DNA of 64,000 nt, from positions 80,499,825 through 80,563,824 of the forward strand of contig CM075764.1 of assembly GCA_037974665.1 (NCBI GenBank), in the 5' to 3' direction. The position numbers were made by a program, and so were the translations under genes. This DNA comes from Ehretia macrophylla (Eukaryota > Streptophyta > Magnoliopsida > Boraginales > Ehretiaceae). Under the pieces are notes generated by a model. It saw nothing but the letters and a program-made list of their open reading frames with translations, was not told where the DNA came from and searched no databases. Each line of letters opens with the position of its first letter. Positions within the stretch are counted from its first letter, which is position 1. Positions 43,448 to 53,877 of this stretch are shown piece by piece.

Positions 43448-44270
43448 CTCTGAGTCTGCCTCAATTGCTGACTCTGACCCATTGAAACAGTCTGCCTCTG
43501 ATACCCTTGACTTTGAGTCTGGTGCGGTCGTTTACTAGGCTGACTCAGCTCCCCAAATAGGTCTGCCTTGCGTTTCTCATACCTGGTGGCTATTCTAACA
43601 GCTGCTGCATAGGAAGGATAGTCTTGAGTAGACAGATTCAATGAAATATCAGGCCTCAAACCCATAACAAATCTCTGGATTCTCTTGTTCTCTAGCTGCA
43701 CCAATTCTGGCACATAGTGAGACAAACAGGTGAAAGCAGCATCGTACTGGTCAACAGTCATGTTGCCCTGTTTCAAATTAATGAACTCCTACTCTCGCCT
43801 TTCAATAGGTGTTTTTGTAATGTACTTCTCTCAAAATTCTCTAACAAACTCATCCCAACTCCGAGGTACTGCCTCTGCCTCCCACCTAGATTTCACAGTG
43901 TGCCACCACTGCTTGGCATCTCCCTTGAGCAAAAATTCAGCACAAGCAACTCTCCTCGCATCAGTATACTCGAGGCTTGTAAGAATCTTCTCTACCTCGT
44001 TCAACCACTGCTCAGCCTGCATATCATCGGGCTCCCCAAAGAAACTAGATGGTCCACGGTGCAGAAATTTCTCAAGGCACCACCGCCCTCTGTTCCAGCC
44101 TGACCCTGTACCGGATTGCCCTTGGGAACATTACCTTCCTGCCTCTGAAGTACTTGAGCAATTTGCCCTATAGCAGCGGTCAATTGTGCATTAATTTTCC
44201 GCTGGTCAACCTCTTCTTCTCCCACATTCTAATTTATGTTCTGCCGACGAGGCCCTATCTCGAGTAGTTA
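43448..44270 (-). pseudogene. gag N-terminal and capsid part of element B
   Basis: Frames 44225-44001, 44022-43831 and 43776-43449. Reads GEEEVDQRKINAQLTAAIGQIAQVL, QAEQWLNEVEKILTSLEYTDARR, AKQWWHTVKSRWE, then KQGNMTVDQYDAAFTCLSHYVPEL and FVMGLRPDISLNL. Frames are separated by small shifts or stops. The knuckles continue beyond the solo LTR at 42593. Confidence 0.85.
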
Positions 44271-44599
44271 GAATGCAAAGTGTTATGACAAGTATATATG
44301 TAATTTACAAGTAAAGCACATAAGAAGAAGTTCACATAAAGTCACATATTGTCACATGAATATTTCATAGACAAGAGTATATATAAGTCACTTAATCATA
44401 CTTTACATTCAAGACTTTCCACGTCCATATCATAACTATTAAAAGACCTTTCACATTTCTATTTCCATGCTAGCATGTTCCTTACCAATTCAATTTTCAC
44501 TTAGTCAATCAAAAAGTCACTGATTCATGCAATCACGCAATCACATAATAGACCTCTACCCACAGACCGAGAAACCTATCCCGGCTCATGCATTCTAAT

Positions 44600-44612
44600 A
44601 GCTCTGATACCA
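44600..44612 (-). other. primer-binding site of element B
   Basis: Minus-strand TGGTATCAGAGCT, six bases inside the LTR end (LTR edge at 44619). Initiator tRNA-Met type, as in element A. Confidence 0.92.
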
Positions 44613-44618
44613 CCTAGA

Positions 44619-47426
44619 TGTCACGCCCCGACCCAACCCCATGCTAAAGGTTAAGTCTGGACCCGACAAATGGACAGAGTCTCCTCTGTACCGTGGGCAT
44701 TCTGAAAACCTGTAAACATTCAAATAAGCCACAGAACAACAAGAATTCTAATTCTAATTCAAATCCTTACTTCAAGGTCATCCGAGCCTTAAGCCATACA
44801 AACAATTTAAATACATACAAGCATGCATTCACAATATAAACTTCTTTACAAAGATGCTTATCATTCCATTCTATGGTAGCAATTAAACATACTTATAGGT
44901 TAAAGTCTACCAGTTCAACCCCTGCGACCACACACAAGCATGCAACAAACTAAAAGGAAGAATATTAGTTATTACATGCCATGGATACAAATCATACACT
45001 ACATCTAACTTACAACCAACATTATACACATGAGCTCAAGGCTCCCAAAATAGAACATTTTAAACAACAAATAAGGTCTTTACAACACAACAAGTACTAC
45101 AATCCACCTCAAGCAAGTAGGACACCGCAACTAAGGTAAATGATCAGTCTGGACCTCCTTCTCTCCATCTTCAACCAAATCAAGTTGGGGTTCAACCTCA
45201 GCGTCTCCTGAAACATGTTAGCGAGATATGAGCAACCACAATTGCCCAATGAGGGATTAAGACTACACGGGAATGCAATGCAACAATTATAGCAATTAAG
45301 CAATGAAAGCAAGTAAAGAACAACTGAAATAGTAAATAACCACACTTTTTTTGTTTTGTTAATTCAGTGTTTATTGAATCCAAAAAAAGACAGTACATGG
45401 GTACAGATCAATTACAGGGTGGCCGCGGCCAATTTGAAAAAAGACAAACAGATCACATCAAAAAATGACGTAAAAAATTCAGAGACCAACTAGAAAGGAA
45501 AAAATCAATGCATCCAATCAGGGGGTTCTCTGTCATAGTAGTCCTCAAAGGCATCTGTTTCATGAGCAGGGCCAGAAATGGACTGAAGAATATCCTTGCG
45601 CATTTTTTCGCGCGCTTTAAAATCGATCTTATTCCTGCCACGGGAATTGAAATGGACTGAAGAATAACCACACATATCAAAAGATACGATACACTTAACC
45701 CAAACACTCCAGAATTCACTTATCTTCGATCACGAACCACGAGCCACGAACCATGATCAATGTGCTGGCATAAACCCCAATCACTCCAGTGGGTGTACTC
45801 CGGATGTACCCTGACAACCTACGACCCAACACCCCCTAGCAATCTCCGGACCAGGCGAGTGAGAGACTAGGGCACGGAGATTGAATATCCACTGGCAAGC
45901 CCGCTGCCGCCCAGCTGATATTCAATACATCTGCCCCGGACACTATGGTTGTGCAACCACAATGCAAAGCACTTATCAATTGCAATACAATAACAATAAC
46001 GGAAGCAATAACACATGGGAGGAACAATAAAGTAGGTTGTCCTCAAAATACATAGAATAGAAGCATTAACAACTAAACAATTAAAGGATTACAAAGGGGC
46101 AATAATATAATTCACATAGAACTTTACCAAAAGCTCAAGAATGTCTTAAAAACACATTTAAACACCCAAGGAGCCTATACAAGGTCTTAGAAGCATGTGA
46201 CAATCGAATTCCTACCGTAACTACTTTGTAACTTAAACTGTTTTCCTTCCAAACTCATGCTATTATCTTAGATTAGTAAATGGCCTATTCTATACTCTTA
46301 ATTAACCCATAAGACACCCTTAGGACCCTTGAGGTTGCCCAATTACCCTCGTTTAGCATAAAAGCCCCAATTTTCCCCTTATGACTTTGTACTACACGTA
46401 CATCAACCGGGACCCAAACGAGTGTTAAAAAAGCTTATTTAGAACCTATATAGCCTAGGTATGCCATTTGTGAAGGCCAAAATAACCCAGATTTGCGATA
46501 GCCACAAAATCCATTTTAAAAAGTCTCCTAGTTCATCTTTTTGCTAAGTTACGAGCAATTAAACCTTACGAGGTCTTTACACTACCTTCATTAGCACCTA
46601 AAGCATCTATTTGGATCATTGAATCAAGCTATAAAGTTCATTTTCACAAAACCCTAAAAATCTCGTCACTATTCACCCCTACGAATCAACTACGATTTCA
46701 ACCATCTAAAATACGAAACAATAGCATAAAAGTGATCTCTACAACATGTATGCATCATGTATAGCAAGATTTGAACATATCATAAGCCAATATCAACAAA
46801 TCTAGAAATTCAACATTTTGACATAAACTTTACATGCACAAAAGAATGCTAAATCCCTCACCAATCATGCGTAGGAGCTAAAGGGAGGCTAGAACACTTG
46901 TGGAAGGGCTTGAACCTAGCTTAGGAGGGCTTGGATTGAAGATTTGATGAAAAAAATTTCTTCTCCTTGCTCAAGAAGGTTGTCGGGTTTGCGGCTGCCT
47001 GTTTTCAGCTTCTTTTGTGTGTGTTACTATGAGCTTATAAGGGTTGTGTAAGTATATAAGTTTAAGTGGGTTAAGTTGGGTGTGTGTTTTGACCCTAAAA
47101 TGAGTCTAGTTGACTTAAAAACGAGTCTAAATGTGCCTTAGTATGATAGCTAACTCAAATATAAAATTCAGCTACGTAACACTATTCATTGAACCACTAA
47201 AAACATTTCCTAAACGAAGACTCCTAACACAAATCGCTCAAAAACACATTTTTCTCATTCCTAAAATAATTAATGTGATTTAAGAAAAATACTAATTCGA
47301 AGAAAATAAACAGTTGAAAAATGTGATGAATAGTAATCATGTAAAGCAACAAGTAATGCACAGTGATTATGCGCAAATAGGGGATGCAATAGTAAAAATG
47401 TGCACGGTAGAATCTCGGGCGTCACA
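44619..47426 (-). repeat. 5' LTR of element B, about 2.5 kb plus a LINE insertion
   Basis: Minus-strand ends TGTGACGCCCGAG (47426) and GGGGCGTGACA (44619). It is interrupted at 45346-45662 by a LINE tail. The part 45940-47426 pairs with the 3' LTR segments at 27126-27372 and 34628-35888. The length fits Tekay/Del LTRs. No coding sequence; short open frames inside are chance. Confidence 0.9.
45346..45662 (-). mobile_element. short ORF1-end LINE tail in the element B LTR, 11-bp target duplication
   Basis: The perfect duplication AATAACCACAC stands at 45335-45345 and 45663-45673. Minus-strand content: poly(T) with GTTAATTCAGTG tail at the left, then a reading frame ending at 45505 with DAFEDYYDREPPDWMH-stop. 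The PPD end followed by stop, about 150 bases before the poly(A), resembles the ends of the ORF1-only copies at 5578 and 6968. Only ~317 bases were inserted (strong 5' truncation). Confidence 0.85.
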
Positions 47427-48077
47427 AAACAAGTATATGTGCTAGCTTCTCGGTGATAGATCTAAGCTTGTATAAAGTTAGAAGGCAAGAGAAAAATCCT
47501 ACCACCCTATCTTCACTATGGCCGAAAATACCATGAAAGAAATGAGAGAATTTTGTCATCTTTTTGCTCTTGTGTTGGCCGAAAAATTCATCAACAAAAG
47601 AGTAGAATAGTTGGCCTTTATATAGAGCTTTGAGATGTGTAGGCATGTGACAAGTGGCATGTTATGTCTTCTCAAGACATCATTCTTTTGCCAAGTGTCA
47701 AACATGTATATATATATCCAAGCCAACTTGTTCTTTGTCTTTTTGTGCTTTGTCTTTTAGTGCAAGTTGTCTTTTGTCCTTTTCTGTTTTGTCTTTTAGT
47801 GCAAGTTGTTGTTTGTCTTTTGGTAAAGACAAACATTAATTAATTCTAAACCCTTTAGAATAATTAATTGAAGATTGACCCCTCAATCTATTTGCATTTA
47901 GACCCCAACACTTTCAGTATTTGTACTTAGACCCTAACACTTTCAGTATTTGCACTTAGACCTCAACACTTTCAGTATTTGTACTTTAGCCCCAATACTT
48001 TCAGTATTTGTACTTTGGCCCCAATACTCTCAGTATTTGCACTTTTGGCCCGATTAACTATTAACGTCCAAAATAAA
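47427..48077 (-). repeat. copia LTR fragment with 29-bp tandem repeats
   Basis: Reverse complement of about 20735-21400 of the copia LTR: CTATGGCCGAAAATA, CTTTGTCTTTTAGTGC units, then repeats of about 29 bases (TTAGACCC-AACACTTTCAGTATTTG). At least five units lie between about 47897 and 48050, more than in the other copies. It is cut by element B on the left and element D on the right. Confidence 0.82.
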
Positions 48078-48078
48078 G

Positions 48079-48720
48079 ATGGCTAGGCAAAGGCAGGAAG
48101 AAGAATTTGTGAGCCTGAGGCAGGGAAACATGATTGTCGCACAGTATAAGGCTAGATTTGTCAGATTGTCGAGGTATATACCTGAGCTGGTACAGCCAGC
48201 TAGGAGGATGATTAGCAGGTTTGTTCATGGGTTGAGAATGGATATACAGCTGCATTTGACTGGGCAGCATTATGCTTCTTATTCTGAGGCATTCCAAGCA
48301 GCCTTGAAATTTGAGAAACGGAAAACAGAGATGATAGCTGAGAGTAGCCAGCCGAGTAAAAACCAGTACTTGGGCCAGAGCAGCCAGAGTCAGCAGAGGC
48401 AGTATCAGACTTTTGTTCAGGTTCCTCAATAGCATCCATATCAGCCTCAGTATCAGATTCAGGTGAGACCAGTTGTGACTAGACCTTAGTAGGGAGGTAC
48501 AACTACTACCACTGTCAGAGCCCCCGCACCTACGGGAGGCACTGCTGTAAGACAAAATCAGCAGTGCAACTTTTGTAATCGATCGGGGCACATTGAATCT
48601 AACTGCTGGAGGAAGAGTGGTAAGTGCACTGGTTGTGGGAGCGATTAGCATAAGGCGAAGGATTGCCCTAAATTTAAGAATGTTTAGGGCCGTATTGGAG
48701 GCCAGGGTGTACAAAATAGG
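48079..48720 (+). pseudogene. gag of element D, C-terminal half with knuckles
   Basis: EEEFVSLRQGNMIVAQYKARF, FVHGLRMDIQLHL and FEKRKTEMIAE up to a TAG stop at 48430, then a Gln-rich stretch with a stop, then the knuckles CNFCNRSGHIESNC (about 48567-48608) and CTGCGSD-HKAKDCP (about 48629-48670) with a stop between (CAG to TAG). It begins abruptly in the capsid at the copia junction. Confidence 0.85.
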
Positions 48721-49300
48721 GCTACAAGTGCGGGACCGACACAGAGGGTTCAGGCTAGAGTCTTTGCCCTAGATGCGGAGGAGTTACCTGATATTACAGT
48801 TATAGTGGAAGGTACATTTCTTCTCAATACTAAGTCAGTTAAAGTCATATGCACAATCTGTGAATGTTAGCATTGAAAAACTGCCACATAAAGTTGAAGT
48901 CAACCTTTAGGCGCGAAATTTGTTACTGAGTCTATTCGCAAATCTTGTGATATATGCATTGAGGACCATAATTTTCCTACTGATTTAATCATACTGCCCT
49001 TTCATGACTTTGAAATCATATTAGGAATGGACTGGTTAGGGAAATACTATGCACAATTGGACTGTAGAACAAAAATTATTTATCTTCAGATTCTTGACCA
49101 ACCAGTGCTTGAGATTGTTGGAAATCGTAGGGCTACTAGAACGCCCCTTTTATCATCAATCAAGGCTTCCAAGTTGTTGAATAAGGGCTGTGAAGCTTAC
49201 CTAGCTTATCTAATCAATCAACCTACTAATAAGTTGAATTTGAACGAGGTTCCAATTGTTAAGGACTTCCTTGGTGTATTTCCCGACGAATTACCGGGTT
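48721..49300 (+). pseudogene. protease of element D, active site deleted
   Basis: RVQARVFALDAEEL leads to KSVKVI, then the sequence jumps near 48850 to AQSVNVSIEKLPHKVEV. The DSGATHSFITP block present in elements A and B is missing, so the catalytic Asp is gone. The rest follows: DLIILPFHDFEIILGMDWLGKYYAQLDCR (open from 49027), and the linker with EAYLAYLINQP. Confidence 0.85.
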
Positions 49301-50125
49301 TACCACCGGATAGGGAGATTGAGTTTGTGATTGACCTAATGCCGAGCACTGCGCCAATTTCTAGAACTCCTTATAGAATGGCACTGGCCAAACTTCAGGA
49401 ATTGAAAATTTAACTTTAGAACTTGCTTGAGAAAGGGTTTATACAACCTAGCTCTTCGCCATGAGGTGTGCCTGTGTTGTTTGTGAGGAAGAAAGACGAC
49501 ACGCTATGGTTATGCATTGACTATAGGGGACTTAATCAAGTTACGATTAAGAACAAATACCCCTTTGCCATTGACTGAAGAATTATTTGACCAACTACAA
49601 TGTGCGAGAGTATACTTGAAATTTGACTTGAGGCAAGGTTACTATCAACTCAGGATTCGGAGTGATGATATACCTAAAACAGCATTCAGGACTAGTTATG
49701 GTCACTACGAATTTGTTGTGTTACCATTTGGGTTGACGAATGCACCAACCGCATTCATGGACTTGATGCAGAGGGTCTTTCGAACATATCTTGATCAATT
49801 TGTCGTAATCTTCATTGACGACATTCTGGTGTACTCTAAGGATGAGGTTGAATATGAACAACATTTGAAGATTGTGCTACAGACTTTGCAAGAAAACAAG
49901 CTTTTTGCTGAGTTCAACAAGTCCGAATTTTGGTTGAATCAAATTTCTTTTCTAGGCCATATCATTTCACACCAAGGAGTTTCCGTAGACCTAACTAAGA
50001 TTGAAGTTGTTTCGTCCTGGAAGAGACCTGAAACTGTGTCAGTGATACGTAGCTTTCTGGGATTGACAGGTTATTATTGGAGATTTGTCAAGGACTTCTC
50101 CAAAATTTCTGGGCCTTTGACCTAG
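49301..50125 (+). pseudogene. reverse transcriptase of element D
   Basis: Open to 49413 ([18 protein letters not shown]), stops around 49412-49465 (including TGA for the Trp of SPWG), [17 protein letters not shown] to ~49560, a 1-base shift, then open 49517-50125: [37 protein letters not shown] (about 49811), [14 protein letters not shown] and [15 protein letters not shown] (CAG) ends it at 50123-50125. Catalytic Asps are intact. Confidence 0.88.
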
Positions 50126-50700
50126 TTGACTCGAAAGAAAGTTGGCTATAACTGGGATGCTAAATGTGAATCTAGTTTCCAAGAATTGAAAAGGAGACTA
50201 ACTACAGCTCCTATACTTGCTTTGCCTGAAGGTACCAAAAACTTTGTTATCTACAGTGATGCGTCCAAAGAAGGTTTGGGCTGTGTTTTAATGCAGAATG
50301 GTAAGGTGATTGCCTATGCTTCTAGGAAGTTGAAACCATATAAAGTCAATTACCCTACACATGATCTTGAGTTAGTTGCAGTCGTGTTTGCTTTGAAGAA
50401 GTGGCGTCATTACTTGTGGGGTAGCAGATTTGAAATTTTTTTTTTTTTGATAATTCAATAAAATTTTATTCAAAGAAAAAACAAAGTACAAGTACAACTA
50501 AGGAAAACCAAAAAAGACAAAAAACAAAATCAATGAAAAAGAAAGAACAAAAAACAAAAAAGCAAAGGCTTTTTACTGACCACAAAAGCCTCAAGTACTT
50601 GTTTTCACAAAAGGATTTAAACATGAGGCAGCGGAGATGGCTTGTCCTGTTAAGTGGCTATAATAGTTCTATAAACTACGTGCCAGGTAACGCCAATGTG
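50126..50700 (+). pseudogene. RNase H of element D, split by a LINE fragment
   Basis: [26 protein letters not shown] and [15 protein letters not shown] up to ~50436. After the LINE insertion comes FTDHKSLKYLFSQKDLNMRQRRW to VPGNANVV at ~50700. Both catalytic Asp regions are intact but lie on either side of the insertion. Confidence 0.88.
50436..50566 (-). mobile_element. very short LINE 3' end (minus strand)
   Basis: Poly(T), then the reverse of the 3' UTR of LINE A (GAATAAAATTTTATTGAATTATCA with poly(A); Lys/Gln-coding A-rich stretch reversed). Only about 130 bases, inserted in the RNase H codons between FEIF and TDHK. A duplicated TTTTT may be the target repeat, but it merges with the poly(T) and cannot be measured. 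Confidence 0.85.
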
Positions 50701-50706
50701 GTTTCA

Positions 50707-51578
50707 GGAAATCTTCGTACTCTTTATGGGATAGACACCTTCAATCAATCTTTTGATGCTAGAGTTGCTGATATCATCTATAACAACAACTGGATTTGGC
50801 CTCATCACCCTCCTTCATTGGCAAATCTCCACCCCGGTGCTATTTTAGCTCCTAATGATGATGATGATACTTTCAACTGGGCTCATGTTTCTAATGGGAA
50901 GTTCTCTTTCAAAAAGACTTGGGATAACATTAGAGTTAAAAGGAATAAGATTCATTGGTTTAAACTTATTTGGTTTAACAATTGCATCCCTAAACATAGT
51001 TTCATCACTTGGCTTGCAATCTTGAATAAGTTGACAACTAAGTACAGACTTGTGTCTTGGGGCATTCAAGATAATTCTAACTGTGTTTTTGGCTACATGG
51101 GATGTGAAACAAATGAGTACTTATTTTTTGAATGTTCCTTCACTCGAAGAATCTGGAGACAGGGATTGTCGGCACTTTCATTGATTGTTCACTGTTCACT
51201 ATTCCCAAAATTTTGGATACTTCTAGCTCTATTGATATATGGAGTTATGATTCCAAAGTCCAGATTTTCAGAACTTTTCTCTGTGCTGCTGTTTATCATA
51301 TTTGGATCGAGTAAGGAACAAATCTTTAAGTCTATCCAGAACGATGTCAACTCCAAAATCCTCACGAGCAAAAAATTCAAGAACACATCTATCAATTGTG
51401 ATGTTTTGGAGATCGGGGGGCTACTGAATTACTTTAATTAGTAATTCATTTGCTTTTTTGTTTTTTGTTCTTTCTTTTTCATTGATTTTGTTTTTTGTCT
51501 TTTTTGGTTTTCCTTAGTTGTACTTGTACTTTGTTTTTTCTTTGAATAAAATTTTACTGAATTATCAAAAAAAAAAAA
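50707..51578 (+). mobile_element. 5'-truncated LINE fragment (ORF2 C-terminus, poly(A))
   Basis: Starts at GGAAATCTTCG, corresponding to 13225 of LINE A, and ends with poly(A) at 51567-51578. It codes LRTLYGIDTFNQSFDARVADII, WIWPHHPP, FSFKKTWDNIRVK, KHSFITWLAI and the GCETNEYLFFEC region, then a ~50-base deletion after IWIE near 51312 compared with LINE A. Very similar to LINE A. About 150 bases of the element D linker after VVADALS are missing at its borders. Confidence 0.9.
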
Positions 51579-51589
51579 GTTACTGAAAC

Positions 51590-53785
51590 TGGGATTCGTT
51601 TTACTAGTTTGCAAATTCAATCTGGATTGTTAACACAAATCAGAGAGGCTCAGAAGACTAATCCTCAGATCATGAAAATCCAAGAAAAAGCAAAAGAGGG
51701 AGAGTCGAAGTTTAAATTATATGCAGATGGTATCTTCAGATTCGAGGACAGGGTGTGTGTTCCTGGTGATCCAACTTTGAAGAATGAGATTCTGTCCGAG
51801 GCACATAATTCAAGATATACAATTCACTTGGGCAGTACTAAAATGTACAGAGATCTTAAATAATACTTCTGGTGGAACAATATGAAGACAGAGATTGCTA
51901 GGTACGTATCCAGGTGTTTAACTTACCAGAGGGTTAAAGCTAAGCATTAGAGGCCAACCGGGCTTCTGCAACCGTTGTCGATTCCGCAATGGAAATGGGT
52001 GCATATAACAATGGACCTTGTGACTGATTTTTCAAGATCTTCTAGAGGGTGTGATTCTGTTTGGGTTGTTGTAGACCGATTGACTAAGGTTTCACATTTC
52101 ATTTATGTGAACAAACAGGATAACCTTGATAAACTAGCTAAGCTTTACATTGCTAACATTGTGAGACTCCATGGTCTACCAAAGAGTATAGTGTCAAATA
52201 GAGATCCCAGATTCACTTCTCGTTTCTGGCAAAAGTTACATCGGCCATGGGAACTAAATTGAGCTTCAGTACTGCATACCATCCACAAACTGATGGCTAG
52301 TCTAAGAGAACTATCAGGATCTTGGAGGACATGCTGCGGGCATGTGTGTTGGACTTTGGGAAGAACTAGGAGAAATTCTTGCCTTTAGCATAGTTCGCCT
52401 ACAATAATAGTTACCAATCTACTATAGGTATGGCTCCCTACGAGGCATTGTATGGTCGTAAATGCAGATCCCCATTGTATTGGGAAGAGGTTGGTGAGAT
52501 GAGAACAGTTGATCTGACTGTGTTACCTGAGATGATTAAGATGGTGGATAATGTTCATCTTATTCGCCAGCGTATGCTTACAGCTCAGAGTCGTCAGAAG
52601 AGTTATGTAGATAAGCACCGTCGAGATCTCGAATTTGCATTGGGTGATCGGGTGTTTCTTAAGATGATGCGAACCAGCCATGAGCGTCCAAGTTCAATGA
52701 ACCATTTATTTGGGCGAATTTTTCAGTAAAGATTCAAGTCAAGATTCTATTTTCAAGATTCAAGAACTTCAAGATTCTTCAAGAAGTTTCAAGAAGATTT
52801 GATCAAGATTTGATTTCTTTGTAATTCTATCCTAGTTTTAGTTTAATTTGAATTATAATTTATTGCCTAGAGTCCAATATGGACAAAATTAGGTGTTCAC
52901 ACTAGGAAGGAGTCTTTCTTGGCCTCCAAGAAAAGGAGACTTTCTTGGGCTCCAAGGAAAGGAATTTTTCTTGGGCTCTAAGTCTACTTCTTTGATCTAG
53001 TTACTATTCAAGTCACTATTCACGAAACACTATTCACGTCACTATTCATGTTAGGGTTTAGGAGTTCTTTTCCAAAAAGGAAACATATTTGTTCTTTGCC
53101 TATATAAGGCTGATTTTTGTGATAAAAAAGGGAGACTTTTTGACTATTAAATTGTGAGATTATTCTCCTTGAGTTCTCCAAGAGACTCTTTCGAACTTAT
53201 CAAGGGATTCCTTGTGGCATTCAACCTTGACTTATCAAGCGGATTTCCATCCCCGTTTGTGGCGTCTTCACCATACCAAGGTTCTTGCTTTGCTAAGCAA
53301 CGGGTCGCAGTTTCCATCATATTCACTATACCAAGGTTCTTGTCTTGCTAGGCAAAGGGTCGCGGTTCCATCCATTCTTGAAAGATCTTGGGTTTGTTTT
53401 ACCAATCTTGGTGTTGGGTCTCGACACATGTTGACCAGGTTCGTATCATAAGATTTCACCTCAAAAGGGGTTGATTCGGCACTATAGTCCTAGGTTTGTG
53501 GGTCCATTTGAGATCACAGAAAATGTGGGTCCTTTAGCTTATCGTTTGGCTTTGCCTTCGAGCTTGTCGAGACTGCACGATGTTTTCCATGTGTCAATGT
53601 TAAGGAAATATCATCCAGATCCTTCACATGTACTTGAACCAGAGCCTTTGCAGATTGAGAAGAAGTTAACTTATGAGGAAAGACCGATTCGAATTGTGGA
53701 TCGGAAAGTTCAAGAGCTTCGCACAAAGAGTATTCCGATGGTAAAGGTTCTATGGAGTCATCACGGGTTTGAGGAAGCGACTTAG
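51590..53785 (+). pseudogene. integrase of element D, split by a solo LTR
   Basis: TSLQIQSGLLTQIREAQ, HNSRYTIHLGSTKMYRDLK (zinc region), WKWVHITMDLVTDF, VVVDRLTKVSHF, VSNRDPRFTSRFW (second Asp changed to Asn), [36 protein letters not shown] and GDRVFLK to 52664. After the solo LTR the frame resumes [40 protein letters not shown] to a stop at 53783 (GAG or CAG to TAG). Several stops in between. Confidence 0.88.
52665..53448 (+). mobile_element. CRM-like solo LTR in integrase of element D, target duplication TAAGA
   Basis: 784 bp, TGATGCGAACCAGCC to GGTTCGTATCA, with perfect flanking TAAGA at 52660-52664 and 53449-53453. Removing it restores the integrase frame (VFLK to ISPQ). Short type: no pol-coding start. 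It has a TATA box (CTATATAAGG, about 53099-53108) and the duplicated CTATACCAAGGTTCTTG block (about 53270-53345). Confidence 0.95.
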
Positions 53786-53865
53786 GAGAGAGAGGACCAA
53801 GTTCAGGGTCAGTATCCAGAGTTGTTTGTCGATCAGGTAAGAATTGCGTGGACGCAATTGTTTTA

Positions 53866-53877
53866 AGGAGGAGAGGG
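53866..53877 (+). other. polypurine tract of element D
   Basis: AAGGAGGAGAGG directly before the LTR start TGTAATACCCGAG at 53878. Primes plus-strand synthesis; it marks the end of the internal region. Confidence 0.85.

Larger units (their letters stand above)
27126..47426 (-). mobile_element. Tekay/Del-like element B, nearly full span, split by several insertions
   Basis: Minus-strand element. 5' LTR 47426-44619, primer-binding site 44612-44600, gag, protease, RT, RNase H, integrase down to 35889, then 3' LTR 35888-34628 continuing at 27372-27126. Nested in it are CRM copy 2 (in the 3' LTR), LINE D (RNase H), a CRM solo LTR (gag) and a LINE tail (5' LTR). The remaining ~1.3 kb of the 3' LTR is lost at the CRM copy 1 border. 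Pol has stops, a deletion and a tandem duplication. Confidence 0.85.

Noticed and set aside
44600-44612. A tRNA-like sequence (TGGTATCAGAGC on the minus strand)
   Set aside because: Only a short match to the tRNA 3' end, placed at an LTR edge. It is a primer-binding site, not a tRNA gene. The same holds for 4601-4614 and 12248-12261.
47890-48060. Regular ~29-base repeats resembling a CRISPR array
   Set aside because: There are no unique spacers; units are directly joined, vary in sequence and lie in a copia LTR of a plant genome.
50430-51585. Twin-primed (inverted) single LINE insertion
   Set aside because: Both pieces carry a 3' terminus and poly(A), and element D sequence lies between them. 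Twin priming would invert the 5' part, not a second 3' end.
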